The position numbers were made by a program, and so were the translations under genes. The notes under the pieces were generated by a model, which did no database searches, had not been told where the DNA came from, and saw only the letters and a program-made list of their open reading frames with translations. A DNA stretch of 64,000 nucleotides from Sphingomonas jatrophae. GTDB taxonomy: Bacteria > Pseudomonadota > Alphaproteobacteria > Sphingomonadales > Sphingomonadaceae. Location of the stretch: the NCBI RefSeq assembly GCF_900113315.1, contig NZ_FOZG01000001.1:496001-560000 (forward strand). The letters run 5' to 3'. The stretch's first letter is position 1, and each line of letters starts with the position of its first letter. Shown in pieces: positions 34,235 through 44,511 of this stretch.

Positions 34235-35721
34235 CGCCGAGGCTGCCAGCAGGCGATCACCGCAAGCGGGCCGGTGCCGTAATCGCGGCAGGTGAAGCGC
34301 GGATCGGTGCGCGGAATGACGTTCGGATGACGGGCGCCGAGCGTGCCGGGGCGGCCCGCGTCATAGACCCACAGGATGGCGTCGTCCGGCCGGTTCGCAA
34401 GGCGTGTGAGCAGGCGGTTGGGGTCGCCCTCGCGAAGTGGTGGGGCGAGAACCTCGACGGGATGGCCAGCGCGCGCAAGAAAGAAGCCGGCCACGGCGCG
34501 CGGGAGCGACCGATCGGGGGGGGCGACGCCGGGGCCGTCGAACAGGGCGACGAGGCGGCGGGGCCGGGCGGTGGCGATCGCCTCCGACGCGACCTCGATG
34601 CTTTCCGCATGCGTGCGATCGGCCGGGATCGCCAGCCGGGCTCCGGCTTCCGCAAGTGCGAGCAGTAGGAAGGCGCCGAGCAGCAGCAGCGGCGCATAGG
34701 GCCAGCGCCGCCGCACGCCTGCCGCCCATAGAGCGAGGCCGAACAGGATGGGCGGCATGCACGGCAATACGTAGCGCGGCGAGAAGCTTGGGCGGAGCAG
34801 CGCGAGCATGGCGATCAAGGCCAGTGCCGCCGCGCCGGTGAGCGCGACCTGCACGTCCGTTCGCATGAAGACGCGGGGTGCACGGAGCAGACTGACCATT
34901 ATCGCCGCCGCAAGCGCATAGGCCAGAGCGGGAAGGCCGAGCGCCGCGGCCGGCAGCATCGTCGCAAGGTCGGCGAGGCGGGTCGGCGGGTACCAGTTTC
35001 CACCGGGCGCGGTGAACATACGGAGCGTCGGCAGGTGCCACGCCATCCAGGCGAGCATAGGCACGAAGACGAGCAGAGCCGGCCAGCATCGCCATGCCGC
35101 GCGGCCGCGGGTCAGGATCAGCAGGCCCTGTACCGCACTGACCGGCAGCGTGTAATAGTGGGTCAGCCCGCCTAGCGCGGCGAGGCCGGCCCAGCCCCAC
35201 GCACGGCGGTGGGTCGGTGCGCGGATCAGCGCGGCAAGCGCGATCGTCTGCGCGGTGCCGATCAGCAGCAGCGGGGCATAAGGCCGCGCTTCGCTGGCGA
35301 AGATGGAGCCGGGCAGCCAGACCGCGGTCAGGCCCGCCCACAGCAGGCGGACGGTGCGATCCGGATGGCCTCGCCACAGGATCAGGAGCGGTGTGCCGAC
35401 CGCCGCGGCGAGCGCGGGGGCGCGGAGCGCCAGATCGCCCGTGCCGGCGAGCTTCGCCCAGGCCCAGGCGGAGCCGTAGAAAGCAGGGCCGCTCATTTCG
35501 GCAAGGCAGAAGCGGATCAGCGTCGGCACGTCCGGCGCGGCGGCGATCGCCCCGGTCCAGCTCTCGTCGAGCGAGAGCAGGCGATCGAGACCAACGCCGA
35601 GCTTGCGCGCGGTGCCGAGCAGCAGCGCCAGCGCCACCGCCCAGACGAGCGCACGACCGTCCGTCAGCGCGCCGCCGAACGGGGGTGCGCCGCGGCGGGC
35701 GGGAAGGACGGCGCTGACCAT
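34231..35721 (-). CDS. GT39-like membrane glycosyltransferase
   Basis: 496-aa protein with about ten to twelve membrane helices, of the GT-C (ArnT/PMT, family 39) type that transfers sugars from polyprenyl-phosphate donors on the periplasmic side. D52-E53 (LSLDESW) in the first loop fits the catalytic acidic pair of the fold. ASEARPYAPLLLI and GLTHYYTLPV are typical later segments. The last 130 residues form a soluble domain (LVALFDGPGV, RFTCRDYGTGPLAVIACW). There are no neighbouring polysaccharide genes, so acceptor and donor are unknown. Confidence 0.75.
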   Translation of the reverse strand: MVSAVLPARRGAPPFGGALTDGRALVWAVALALLLGTARKLGVGLDRLLSLDESWTGAIAAAPDVPTLIRFCLAEMSGPAFYGSAWAWAKLAGTGDLALRAPALAAAVGTPLLILWRGHPDRTVRLLWAGLTAVWLPGSIFASEARPYAPLLLIGTAQTIALAALIRAPTHRRAWGWAGLAALGGLTHYYTLPVSAVQGLLILTRGRAAWRCWPALLVFVPMLAWMAWHLPTLRMFTAPGGNWYPPTRLADLATMLPAAALGLPALAYALAAAIMVSLLRAPRVFMRTDVQVALTGAAALALIAMLALLRPSFSPRYVLPCMPPILFGLALWAAGVRRRWPYAPLLLLGAFLLLALAEAGARLAIPADRTHAESIEVASEAIATARPRRLVALFDGPGVAPPDRSLPRAVAGFFLARAGHPVEVLAPPLREGDPNRLLTRLANRPDDAILWVYDAGRPGTLGARHPNVIPRTDPRFTCRDYGTGPLAVIACWQPRR

Positions 35722-35772
35722 CCCGGCACGCTAGCTGAGGAAGGTTAACCCGCCGTCATCCGATGCGCCCGT

Positions 35773-38700
35773 TCAGGCCGCGACCTTGGCCAGCCCCTTG
35801 CTGAGTTGCAGCGCGCCGTTAAGCCGCGCCTTGGGATCGGCCCAGGCGCGCGAGATGACGAGCTTGTTGTCGGGCCGGAGCTTCGCCACGCCGCCCAGAC
35901 GCTCGACATAGCCGAGCAGGCCGGGGACGTTGGGGAACTGATCCTGCCAGAAGCTGACCAGCGCGCCGCGGGGGCCGACATCGAGCTTGGCGATGCATGC
36001 CTTGCGGCAATTGAGCTTCGTCTCGATGATCGACAGCAGGTTGGCGGTCGGCTCGGGCAGCGGGCCGAAACGGTCGATCAGCTCGGCGGCAAACGCTTCG
36101 ATGCCCTGCCGGTCCTCCACCTCGTTCATGCGTCGGTAGAGGCCCATGCGCAGATCGAGATCGGGGACGTAATCGTCGGGGATCAGGATTGGCGCATCGA
36201 CCGTGATCTGGGGCGAGAATTCCTTGGCGCGGGCGTTGGCCGCGGCCACGAGACCGCCCGCCTTGGCCTCGACGATCGCGTCCTCCAGCATCGACTGGTA
36301 GAGCTCGAAGCCGACTTCCTTGATGTGGCCCGACTGCTCGTCGCCGAGCAGGTTGCCGGCGCCGCGAATGTCGAGATCGTGGCTGGCGAGCTGGAAGCCG
36401 GCGCCGAGCGTGTCGAGGTTCGACAGGACGTGGAGGCGCTTCTCCGCCGTCTCGGTGATGCCGCCCTTCGCCGGTGTCGTCAGATAAGCGTAAGCCCGCG
36501 TCTTGGACCGTCCGACGCGTCCGCGGATCTGGTAGAGCTGCGCGAGGCCGAAGCGGTCGGCACGGTGGACGATCATCGTGTTGGCCGACGGAATGTCGAG
36601 GCCGCTCTCGATGATGGTGGTCGAGACGAGCACCTCGAACTTGCGATCGTAGAAGGCGGACATCCGCTCCTCGACCTCGCCCGCCGCCATCTGGCCGTGC
36701 GCGACGACGTAGCGGATTTCGGGCACTTCCTTCCGCAGGAACTCCTCGATGTCGGGCAGGTCGGCGATGCGGGGCGTGACGAAGAAGCTCTGCCCGCCGC
36801 GATAATGTTCGCGCAGCAGCGCCTCGCGGATCACGACCGGATCCCACGGCATGACGTAGGTGCGCACCGCGAGGCGATCGACCGGCGGCGTCTGGATGAC
36901 CGACAGCTCGCGCAGGCCCGACATCGCCATCTGCAGCGTGCGGGGGATCGGCGTCGCGGTCAGCGTGAGCTGGTGGACGTCGGTCTTGAGCGCCTTCAGC
37001 CGCTCCTTGTGGGTGACGCCGAAGCGCTGTTCCTCGTCGACGATGACGAGGCCGAGGCGCTTGAACTCGATGCCCTTGGCAAGGATGGCGTGCGTGCCGA
37101 CGACGATGTCGATCGAGCCGTTGGCGAGGCCCTCCTTGGTCCGCTTCATCTCGGCCGCAGGAACAAGGCGGGAGAGACGCCCGATTTCGAGCGGGAAGCC
37201 CTTGAACCGTTCGACGAAATTGGCGTGGTGCTGGCGGGCGAGCAAAGTCGTCGGGCAGACGATCGCAACCTGAAGGCCTGCCATGGCGGCGACGAACGCG
37301 CCGCGCAGCGCCACTTCCGTCTTGCCGAAGCCGACATCGCCGCAGACGAGGCGGTCCATCGGGCGGCCTGCGCCAAGATCCTCGATGACGTCGCCGATGG
37401 CGCGATCCTGGTCGTCCGTCTCGGTATAGGGGAAGCGATCGACGAAGGCAGGATAGCCGCCGGCGTCGGGCTCGGCCGCGGGTGCTTCGCGCAGCGCGCG
37501 TTCGGCGGCGACGGCGATCAGCTCACCCGCAATCTCGCGGATGCGCTCCTTCATCCGCGCCTTGCGCGCCTGCCAGCCCGCGCCGCCCAGCTTGTCGAGC
37601 GAGGCGCCTTCCTCCGCGCCGTAGCGGGAGAGCACTTCGAGATTCTCGACCGGCACATAGAGCTTGTCGCCGCCGGCATAGCTGAGCTGCACGCAATCGT
37701 GCGGCGCCTTGCCGACGGGGATCTGCGTCAGCCCCTCATAGCGGCCGATGCCATGTTCGGTGTGGACGACGAGATCGCCGGGCGAGAGCGTGGCGAGTTC
37801 GGCCAGGAAAGCGTCGGCCGACTTGCGGCGCTTGGCCCGGCGGACGAGCCGATCGCCGAGCATGTCCTGCTCGGTCAGCAGGACTACCTCCGGCGCGGTG
37901 AAGCCGCGGTCGAGCGGCAGGACGACAAGCGCGACGGCGCCCTTGGGCACGCCCAATGCCTCCTGCCACGTCTCGACCTTGATCAGCCGGTCGAGCCCAT
38001 GGTCGACGAGGAGGCCGCCCAGCCGCTCGCGCGAGCCCGCCGAATAGCTGGCGAGGACGCGCTTGCGCCCCGCCTTTGCCTCGGCGGCGAGGTGATCGAC
38101 GACCGCCTCGTAGATGTTGCCGCCCTTCGCGCGCTCGGGCGCGAAATCGCGCGGGCCGTCAACGGCGAAGTCGATGACTTTCGCCGAATCGGGCTCGTGG
38201 AAGGTGGACAGGCGGTGGACGGGGCGATCCGCCGTGATCCGCGCCCATTCGCTGTCGGCCAGATAGAGCGAGCGCGGATCGAGCGGGCGATAGCTGCCGG
38301 GCTCGGCCGACTGCGCCGCCTTCCGGTTCCTGTGGTAATCGGCGATGGTGTCGAACCGCTCGGCGGCGGATTCATCGGCATGCGCGTCGCGGACGATCAG
38401 GTCGTCGGGCGAGAGATGGTCGAACAGGGTTGCCAGTTTCTCTTCGAGCAGCGGCAGCCAATGCTCCATGCCCGCCAGCCGCCGCCCCTCGCTCACCGCC
38501 TGGTAAAGCGGATCGCCCGTGGCGGTAGCGCCAAAGATCTCGCGGTAGCGGCCGCGGAACCGCTTGATCGACTCCTCGTCCAGCAGCGCCTCGGAGGCGG
38601 GGAGGAGGGTGAGCCCGTCGATGCGGCCGATGGTGCGCTGGTCGGCGGGATCGAACTCGCGCACGCTCTCGATTTCGTCGCCGAAGAAATCGAGGCGGAT

Positions 38701-39240
38701 GCCGCGCTCCGACCCGGCGGGCAGCAGATCGACGAGGCCGCCGCGCACGGCATAGTCGCCCGCGTCGTGCACCGTTTCCGACCGCTGGTAGCCGTTCGAT
38801 TGGAGCAGGGTGCTCAGCCGATCGCGGTCGATCCGCTCACCGGGGGCGAGGCGGGCAACGAGCTGGCGGATGCGGAAGGGGGTGAGCGTGCGCTGGCTGG
38901 CGGCGTTGACGGTGGTGACGAGCAATTGCGCGCCGGCCCCCTTGCCCTGGAGGCGGTGCAACGTCGCCATCCGCTCCGACATGGAGCGGAGCGACGGCGA
39001 GGCGCGGTCGTAGGGCAGGCAATCCCACGCGGGAAAGATCAGCACTTCCAGCTCGGGCGCGAAGAAGGCGGCCGCCTCCGCCACGGCGCGCATCGCCTGC
39101 TCGTCCGATGCGATCAGCACGGCACGCCCCTTGGCGGCGCGGGCGAGATCGGCGGCGAGCCACGGCAGGAAACCCTGCGGCACGCCCGCGAGCGTCAGCT
39201 GCTCGCCGGCCTTGAGGATGCGGGAAAGGTCTGCCGTCAC
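35773..39240 (-). CDS. mfd: Transcription-repair coupling factor Mfd
   Basis: 1,155-aa ATPase that removes stalled RNA polymerase and recruits UvrA. The N-terminal UvrB-like module includes LIFPAWDCLPYDRASPS and TTVNAASQRTL. The RNA-polymerase-interacting domain (about 510-580) has GDLVVHTEHGIGRYEGL. The RecG-like motor has GDVGFGKTEVALRGAF, DEEQRFGV, TATPIPRTLQMAMSG and a TRG motif region (HGQMAAGEVEERM). The C-terminal D7 domain follows. GTG at 39240 overlaps the sdhE stop (GTGA) and begins VTADLSRILKAG; the longer frame upstream is the sdhE gene read in another frame. Confidence 0.95.
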   Translation of the reverse strand: MTADLSRILKAGEQLTLAGVPQGFLPWLAADLARAAKGRAVLIASDEQAMRAVAEAAAFFAPELEVLIFPAWDCLPYDRASPSLRSMSERMATLHRLQGKGAGAQLLVTTVNAASQRTLTPFRIRQLVARLAPGERIDRDRLSTLLQSNGYQRSETVHDAGDYAVRGGLVDLLPAGSERGIRLDFFGDEIESVREFDPADQRTIGRIDGLTLLPASEALLDEESIKRFRGRYREIFGATATGDPLYQAVSEGRRLAGMEHWLPLLEEKLATLFDHLSPDDLIVRDAHADESAAERFDTIADYHRNRKAAQSAEPGSYRPLDPRSLYLADSEWARITADRPVHRLSTFHEPDSAKVIDFAVDGPRDFAPERAKGGNIYEAVVDHLAAEAKAGRKRVLASYSAGSRERLGGLLVDHGLDRLIKVETWQEALGVPKGAVALVVLPLDRGFTAPEVVLLTEQDMLGDRLVRRAKRRKSADAFLAELATLSPGDLVVHTEHGIGRYEGLTQIPVGKAPHDCVQLSYAGGDKLYVPVENLEVLSRYGAEEGASLDKLGGAGWQARKARMKERIREIAGELIAVAAERALREAPAAEPDAGGYPAFVDRFPYTETDDQDRAIGDVIEDLGAGRPMDRLVCGDVGFGKTEVALRGAFVAAMAGLQVAIVCPTTLLARQHHANFVERFKGFPLEIGRLSRLVPAAEMKRTKEGLANGSIDIVVGTHAILAKGIEFKRLGLVIVDEEQRFGVTHKERLKALKTDVHQLTLTATPIPRTLQMAMSGLRELSVIQTPPVDRLAVRTYVMPWDPVVIREALLREHYRGGQSFFVTPRIADLPDIEEFLRKEVPEIRYVVAHGQMAAGEVEERMSAFYDRKFEVLVSTTIIESGLDIPSANTMIVHRADRFGLAQLYQIRGRVGRSKTRAYAYLTTPAKGGITETAEKRLHVLSNLDTLGAGFQLASHDLDIRGAGNLLGDEQSGHIKEVGFELYQSMLEDAIVEAKAGGLVAAANARAKEFSPQITVDAPILIPDDYVPDLDLRMGLYRRMNEVEDRQGIEAFAAELIDRFGPLPEPTANLLSIIETKLNCRKACIAKLDVGPRGALVSFWQDQFPNVPGLLGYVERLGGVAKLRPDNKLVISRAWADPKARLNGALQLSKGLAKVAA

Positions 39241-39503
39241 CGGCCCACCGTGATGTAATCGAGCCGGCGCAGGCGATCCATCATCGGCCCGTGCCATTCG
39301 GCGGGCACGGGCGTGACGCCGATGGCCCACGCCATGATGTCGACGTCCTGTTCCTCGATGAACGTCTCGAACCAGTCGATCTCGGCATCGCTCCACGTCG
39401 CGCTCTGCGCATCGAAGAAGCCGCCGACGAGCATGTCGGCCTCCCGGGTGCCGCGGTGCCAGGCGCGGAAGCGCAGGCGCTTGAGGCGGTTCTCGCGGTC
39501 CAT
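39237..39503 (-). CDS. sdhE: FAD assembly factor SdhE
   Basis: 88-aa flavinylation factor for succinate dehydrogenase. The key RGxxE motif is R17-G18-T19-R20-E21 (HRGTREADMLVGGF), followed by WFETFIEEQDVDIMAW, the family pattern. The start MDRENRLKRL at 39503 gives the standard length; upstream codons add an arginine-rich stretch. It overlaps mfd by 4 bp and is divergent from recG, a gene order common in sphingomonads. Confidence 0.93.
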   Translation of the reverse strand: MDRENRLKRLRFRAWHRGTREADMLVGGFFDAQSATWSDAEIDWFETFIEEQDVDIMAWAIGVTPVPAEWHGPMMDRLRRLDYITVGR

Positions 39504-39581
39504 GAACGTCGGCTCCGAAATGCGGACAAGCCGGCGGGCGCTGGCGGGCGCGCGTCGGCTGCGGTAGCGGCGCATCTAGTC

Positions 39582-41639
39582 ATGCGTCCCGATATTCTCA
39601 ATCCGCTGTTCGCCGAGGTGGAGGCGCTGAAGGGCGTCGGCGCCGCCTTGAGCAAGCCGCTCCACCGGCTGGGCATCCGCCGCGTGATCGACACGCTGTT
39701 CCATCTGCCGACCGGCTGGATCGACCGGCGGCACCTGGCCGATCTCGACGGGGCGGAGCCGGGACGGCAGGTGGTGCTGAGCGTGACGCCGGCCGAATAT
39801 CGCGGCGGCGGCTCCCCACGCGCGCCGATGCGGGTGCGGGCGACGGACGATGCGGGCAACAACCTGTTGCTCGTCTTCTTCGGCAAGGGCGGGTGGGCGC
39901 GCAAGCTGTTGCCTCTGGGCGAGCGGCGCGCGGTGGCCGGTAAGGTCGAGGCGTACGATCAGTACCTTCAGATCGTGCATCCTGACGTCATGACGCCAGA
40001 GGAAGCCGCGGCGCTGCCAGCGCGCGAGCCGGTCTATCCGCTGGCGGAGGGGCTGGCGGGCAAGAAGATGCAGGCGCTGGCCATGCAGGCGCTGGCGCGC
40101 GCGCCGGAGCTGCCCGAATGGATCGAGCCCTCACTGCTGGCGAAGCGCGGCTGGCCGTCGTGGCGCGAGGCGATGGCGCGCATCCATGCCGATCCGGCGG
40201 ACGGCATGGCGCGGGCGCGAGCGGGCTATGACGAGCTGTTCGCCAACCAGCTGGCGCTGACGCTGGTGCGCGCCTCCACCCGCGCGCGGCGGGGCGTGCC
40301 GCTGGAGGGCGACGGCCGGCTGCGGGGCGCGCTGAAACTGCCTTATGCGCCGACGGGCGCGCAGGCGCGGGCAACGGCCGAGATCCTGGCCGACATGGCG
40401 CAGGTGCGGCCGATGATCCGGCTGCTGCAGGGCGATGTCGGCGCGGGCAAGACGCTGGTCGCGACTTTCGCCATGCTGGCGGCGGTGGAGGGAGGGGCGC
40501 AGGCGGCGCTGCTCGCCCCGACCGAGATCCTCGCGCGCCAGCATTATGCCACGCTGAGTCGCACGCTGACCGGCATCGGCGTCAATGTCGCCATCCTGAC
40601 CAGCCGCGAGAAGGGGCGTGCCCGTGAATCGACCCTGATGGGGCTGGCGGACGGCAGCATCGACATCCTGATCGGCACACACAGCATCTTTCAGGAGACG
40701 GTCAGCTACAAAAGGCTCGGCCTCGTCGTGGTGGACGAGCAGCATCGCTTCGGCGTGGCGCAGCGCATGATGTTGCAGGCAAAGGCGGAGCGGCCGCCGC
40801 ACGTGCTGGTGATGACTGCAACGCCGATCCCGCGCACGCTGACGCTGACGCAATATGGCGAGATGGACGTCAGCCGGCTGGATGAGCTGCCGCCCGGCCG
40901 CCAGCCGATCGAGACGCTGGTGATGGGCGACGAGAAGATGGCGCAGGTGGTCGACGGGCTCGGCCGCCATATTGAAGGCGGGGGGCAGGCCTATTGGGTC
41001 TGCCCGCTAGTCGAGGAGACGGAGAGCGGGGACATGGCCGCGGCGGAGAGCAGGGCGGCGGTGCTGCGGGAGCGGTTCGGCGACAGGATCGGTCTCGTCC
41101 ACGGCCGCATGAAGGGGCCGGACAAGGATGCCGTCATGGAGGCGTTCGCCGCCGGCCGCATCGCCGTGCTGGTGGCGACGACGGTGATCGAGGTGGGCGT
41201 GGACGTGCCCAACGCGACGCTGATCGTGATCGAGGGCGCGGACCGCTTCGGCCTGGCCCAGCTGCACCAGCTGCGCGGGCGCGTGGGGCGGGGCGGGGGC
41301 CTGTCGCGCTGCCTGTTGCTCAGGGGAAGCAGCCTGTCGGAGACGGCGCGCGCGCGCCTGGCGCTGATGCGGGATACGACCGACGGCTTCCTGATCGCGG
41401 AGAAGGATCTGGAGCTGCGGGGTGCGGGCGAGATCCTCGGCACGCGGCAATCGGGCGAGGCGGCGTTCCGGCTGGTGCCGCCCGAGATGCTGGCGGAGGG
41501 GCTGGCGACCGCGACCGACGATGCGCGCCTGCTGATCGAGAGGGATGGCGGGCTGGAAGGGCCACGGGGTGCTGCGGCGCGCATCTGCCTCTATCTATTC
41601 GAGCGGGATGCGGCGGTCGGCCTCTTGCGGTCGGGCTGA
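39582..41639 (+). CDS. recG: ATP-dependent DNA helicase RecG
   Basis: 685-aa fork-regression helicase. The N-terminal wedge/OB domain starts MRPDILNPLFAEVEALKGVG and contains VIDTLFHLPTGWIDRR. Motor motifs are Walker A GDVGAGKT (about residue 284), DEQHRFG (about 385), TATPIPRTLTLTQYG, TTVIEVGVDVPNAT, GADRFGLAQLHQLRGRVGRG. ATG 39582 is preferred; the frame remains open upstream through sdhE antisense, which is not coding. It processes stalled forks and recombination intermediates. Confidence 0.95.
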   Translation: MRPDILNPLFAEVEALKGVGAALSKPLHRLGIRRVIDTLFHLPTGWIDRRHLADLDGAEPGRQVVLSVTPAEYRGGGSPRAPMRVRATDDAGNNLLLVFFGKGGWARKLLPLGERRAVAGKVEAYDQYLQIVHPDVMTPEEAAALPAREPVYPLAEGLAGKKMQALAMQALARAPELPEWIEPSLLAKRGWPSWREAMARIHADPADGMARARAGYDELFANQLALTLVRASTRARRGVPLEGDGRLRGALKLPYAPTGAQARATAEILADMAQVRPMIRLLQGDVGAGKTLVATFAMLAAVEGGAQAALLAPTEILARQHYATLSRTLTGIGVNVAILTSREKGRARESTLMGLADGSIDILIGTHSIFQETVSYKRLGLVVVDEQHRFGVAQRMMLQAKAERPPHVLVMTATPIPRTLTLTQYGEMDVSRLDELPPGRQPIETLVMGDEKMAQVVDGLGRHIEGGGQAYWVCPLVEETESGDMAAAESRAAVLRERFGDRIGLVHGRMKGPDKDAVMEAFAAGRIAVLVATTVIEVGVDVPNATLIVIEGADRFGLAQLHQLRGRVGRGGGLSRCLLLRGSSLSETARARLALMRDTTDGFLIAEKDLELRGAGEILGTRQSGEAAFRLVPPEMLAEGLATATDDARLLIERDGGLEGPRGAAARICLYLFERDAAVGLLRSG

Positions 41640-41659
41640 GGCGCGGGCAGGCAGACGGC

Positions 41660-42109
41660 ATGACGCCACAGATCCTCGTGCCCATGGTGCTGCTGCTGTT
41701 GGCGGGGATGCTTAATTCGGTGCAGGGGCCGACCAACGCGCTGCTGGCGCGGGGTGGCGGATCCGTGCTGACGGCAGCGCTGGTGTCCTTCCTCGTCGGC
41801 ACGAGCCTGCTGCTGGCAGCGTGGATCGTGCTGCGACCGCAGGCGAACTGGGCGGCGATGCGCGCGCTGCCGCCTTATGCGTGGATCGGCGGCCTGTATG
41901 GCGCCATCTATGTCGCGGCGTTTGCTTTCGCGACGCCGAGGCTCGGCATCGCCGCCGCGATCGTCATCGCCTCGCTCGGGCAACTGGGCGCGGCGCTGGC
42001 AATCGACCATTTTGCGCTGCTCGGCGTGCCGCGCGATCCGATCCGGCTGACCAAGGCACTAGGCGTGCTGCTGGTCGTCGCCGGGATCGGGCTGGTGCGG
42101 TGGAAGTGA
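41660..42109 (+). CDS. DMT-superfamily transporter, YdcZ/DUF606 type
   Basis: 149-aa protein with about five membrane helices: LVPMVLLLLAGMLNSVQGPTNALLA, then VLTAALVSFLVGTSLLL, YAWIGGLYGAIYVAAFAF, LGIAAAIVIASLGQLGAALAIDHF and ALGVLLVVAGIGLV. This is the DUF606 half-size drug/metabolite transporter pattern, which usually works as a dimer. Substrate unknown. It lies 20 bp after recG in the same direction and converges on tyrS. Confidence 0.85.
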   Translation: MTPQILVPMVLLLLAGMLNSVQGPTNALLARGGGSVLTAALVSFLVGTSLLLAAWIVLRPQANWAAMRALPPYAWIGGLYGAIYVAAFAFATPRLGIAAAIVIASLGQLGAALAIDHFALLGVPRDPIRLTKALGVLLVVAGIGLVRWK

Positions 42110-42110
42110 A

Positions 42111-42126
42111 GCCGCTCCCTAGCGGC
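42111..42126. terminator. Bidirectional hairpin at DMT/tyrS junction
   Basis: GCCGCT (42111-42116), CCCT loop, AGCGGC (42121-42126): a perfect stem in the 9-bp gap between convergent genes, partly inside the tyrS stop codon. No U-tract. Confidence 0.45.
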
Positions 42127-43321
42127 CCACCAGCACATGCCGCTTCTTGCCGAGCGAGAGGCGGCGGTCGGCGGTGAGGTCGAGCGGGGTGTCCAGGCCG
42201 GCGGGCTCGCCATCGAGGCGAACGGCGCCTTCCTCCAGCTTGCGGCGGGCCTCCTTCTTCGAGGGCGCGAGGCCGCTGGCGATGAGCGCATCGATCAAGG
42301 TCGCGCCCTCGAGCATGGCATAGCGCGGCAGATCGGCGGTCGCGGCACCGCCGAACGCGGCGGCGGCGGCGGCGGCGGCGCGCTCGGCAGCGTCGCGGCC
42401 ACGGCAGAGCGCAGTGGCCTCATCCGCCAGCCGCTTCTTGGCGGCGTTGATATCGCCCGCTGCCAGCGCCTCGATCTCATCGAGCGGCACGTCGGTGAAC
42501 AGCTTGAGGAAGCGCGCGACATCGCCATCATGCGTGTTGCGCCAGAACTGCCAGTAATCGAAATCGGGCAGCGCATCGGCATTCAGCCACACCGCGCCAG
42601 CCATCGTCTTGCCCATCTTGCCGCCGTCCGCGGTGGTGATGAGCGGCGTCGTCAGGCCGTGCACCTCGGTGCCGTCCATCCGGCGGGCAAGCTCCACGCC
42701 GTTGACGATGTTGCCCCACTGATCCGACCCGCCCATCTGGAGGCGCACGCCCGCGCGGCGCGACAGCTCCATGAAATCGTAGGCCTGCAGGATCATGTAG
42801 TTGAATTCGAGGAAGGAGAGCGACTGCTCCCGGTCCAGCCGCAGCCGCACCGAATCGAAGCTGAGCATCCGGTTGACCGAGAAATGCTGCCCGACCTCGC
42901 GCAGGAACGGGATGTACTCGAGGGCGTCGAGCCACTCGGCATTGTCGACCATCACCGCATCGGTCGGCCCGTCGCCGAACGTCAGGAAGCGTTCGAACAC
43001 GGTTCGGATCGAGGCTATGTTGGCAGCGATCGTGTCGCCCGTCATCAGCTTGCGCGCCTCGTCCTTGAAGCTCGGATCGCCGATCTTGCCGGTGCCGCCG
43101 CCCATCAGCACGACGGGCTTGTGCCCCGCCTGCTGCATGCGGCGCAGCATCATGATCTGCACGAGGCTGCCGACGTGGAGCGACGGTGCGGTGGGATCGA
43201 AGCCGATATAGCCGGGCACGATCTGCCGCGCGGCCAAGGCATCCAGCCCCGCGGCGTCGGTCGCCTGATGGATGTAGCCGCGGCTGTCGAGTAGGCGGAG
43301 GAGATCGGACTGATAGGTCAT
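42119..43321 (-). CDS. tyrS: Tyrosyl-tRNA synthetase
   Basis: 400-aa class I aminoacyl-tRNA synthetase. The HIGH-type motif is HVGS at 49-52 ([11 protein letters not shown]) and the KMSKS-type is KMGKT near residue 236 ([12 protein letters not shown]). [24 protein letters not shown] is the tyrosine pocket. A C-terminal S4 domain ends [13 protein letters not shown]. The start [11 protein letters not shown] at 43321 is chosen; the long upstream open frame overlaps anmK antisense. It is divergent from anmK. Confidence 0.95.
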   Translation of the reverse strand: MTYQSDLLRLLDSRGYIHQATDAAGLDALAARQIVPGYIGFDPTAPSLHVGSLVQIMMLRRMQQAGHKPVVLMGGGTGKIGDPSFKDEARKLMTGDTIAANIASIRTVFERFLTFGDGPTDAVMVDNAEWLDALEYIPFLREVGQHFSVNRMLSFDSVRLRLDREQSLSFLEFNYMILQAYDFMELSRRAGVRLQMGGSDQWGNIVNGVELARRMDGTEVHGLTTPLITTADGGKMGKTMAGAVWLNADALPDFDYWQFWRNTHDGDVARFLKLFTDVPLDEIEALAAGDINAAKKRLADEATALCRGRDAAERAAAAAAAAFGGAATADLPRYAMLEGATLIDALIASGLAPSKKEARRKLEEGAVRLDGEPAGLDTPLDLTADRRLSLGKKRHVLVGR

Positions 43322-43354
43322 GGCGGCCGCGCGCCTAGCATGGCGGGAGGATGA

Positions 43355-44479
43355 ATGGATAGCGTGCTGGCGGTGGGATTGATGTCGGGAACGTCGCTGG
43401 ACGGGATCGACGCGGCGCTGATCGAGACGGACGGAGAAGGCATCGCCCGGCCGATCGCCTTCCGCAGCGACGCTTATTCGGATGCGGCGCGCGCGCAATT
43501 GCGCGAGGCTTGCGCGCTGGCGCTTCTGAAGGAAAGGCCGCGGCCGACGCCTGAGATCGAGGCGGCAGCCGAGATGCTGACGCGACGCCATGCATTGAGC
43601 GTGCGGCAGTTGCTGAACGATGCGGGCGTGGCGGGTAGCCAGGTGCGCGTCGTCGGCTTTCACGGGCAGACGGTGGCGCACCGGCCGGATCGCGGCTGGA
43701 CTTGGCAGATCGGCGACGGGCAGGCGCTGGCCGACGCGCTCGGCACCCCCGTGGTGTTCGATTTCCGCTCCGCCGACGTGGCGGCGGGTGGGCAGGGGGC
43801 GCCGCTGCTGCCGGTCTATCACGCGGCGATCGCCGCGCGGCTGGAGCGACCGCTGGCGATCCTCAATCTCGGCGGCGTCGGCAATCTGACCTTCATCGGC
43901 GCGGACGGCGCGCCCATCGCGTTCGACACCGGACCCGCCAATGCGCTGATCGACGACTGGATGATGGCGGAGGCAGGGCGGCCGTTCGACATGGGCGGCA
44001 GCTTCGCCGGCACGGGCCACGTGGATGAAGGCGTGCTACGCGACATGATGGATCTGCCCTGGTTCGATCTGCCGCCGCCCAAATCGCTCGACCGCGCAGA
44101 TTTCACCGCACAGCCGGTCCGCGGGCTGGCGCCGGCGGACGGGGCGGCGACGCTGACGGCGTTCACCGCCGCCACGGTCGCGCAGGCGCTGACCCTGCTC
44201 CCGGTACGCCCGCGGCGGCTGATCGTCGCTGGCGGAGGGCGGCACAACGCCACGCTGATGCGGATGCTGGGCGAGCGGACGGGGATCGTACCGGAGCCGA
44301 TCGACGCACTCGGCCTGAACGGCGATGCGACCGAGGCGGAGGGCTTCGCCTATATGGCGGTACGACACCTGGCCGGGCTGCCGATCAGCTTTCCGGGTAC
44401 GACGGGCGTGCCGACGCCGATGACGGGCGGCAGCCTGCGTACGCCAGCGGGCGGAACGGCGCAGAGGAGCGGCGGTTAA
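43355..44479 (+). CDS. anmK: Anhydro-N-acetylmuramic acid kinase
   Basis: 374-aa sugar kinase that opens and phosphorylates 1,6-anhydro-MurNAc during cell-wall recycling. The diagnostic N-terminus is [15 protein letters not shown] (residues 8-22). [36 protein letters not shown] and [13 protein letters not shown] follow, then VAGGGRHN near the end. Complete and normal in length. Confidence 0.95.
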   Translation: MDSVLAVGLMSGTSLDGIDAALIETDGEGIARPIAFRSDAYSDAARAQLREACALALLKERPRPTPEIEAAAEMLTRRHALSVRQLLNDAGVAGSQVRVVGFHGQTVAHRPDRGWTWQIGDGQALADALGTPVVFDFRSADVAAGGQGAPLLPVYHAAIAARLERPLAILNLGGVGNLTFIGADGAPIAFDTGPANALIDDWMMAEAGRPFDMGGSFAGTGHVDEGVLRDMMDLPWFDLPPPKSLDRADFTAQPVRGLAPADGAATLTAFTAATVAQALTLLPVRPRRLIVAGGGRHNATLMRMLGERTGIVPEPIDALGLNGDATEAEGFAYMAVRHLAGLPISFPGTTGVPTPMTGGSLRTPAGGTAQRSGG

Positions 44480-44485
44480 CCCGCC
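44471..44485 (+). terminator. Hairpin at the anmK stop
   Basis: GGCGG (44471-44475), TTAAC loop, CCGCC (44481-44485), followed by TTAACTCT. The anmK stop codon lies in the loop. It could end or attenuate transcription before the catalase-like gene, 27 bp downstream. Confidence 0.35.
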
Positions 44486-44511
44486 TTAACTCTGCCCACG
44501 AGGTCTGAACC

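Noticed and set aside
35806-39258. 1,150-codon open frame antisense to mfd
   Set aside because: Open only because of high GC; the translation has no domain pattern, whereas the minus strand encodes full Mfd.
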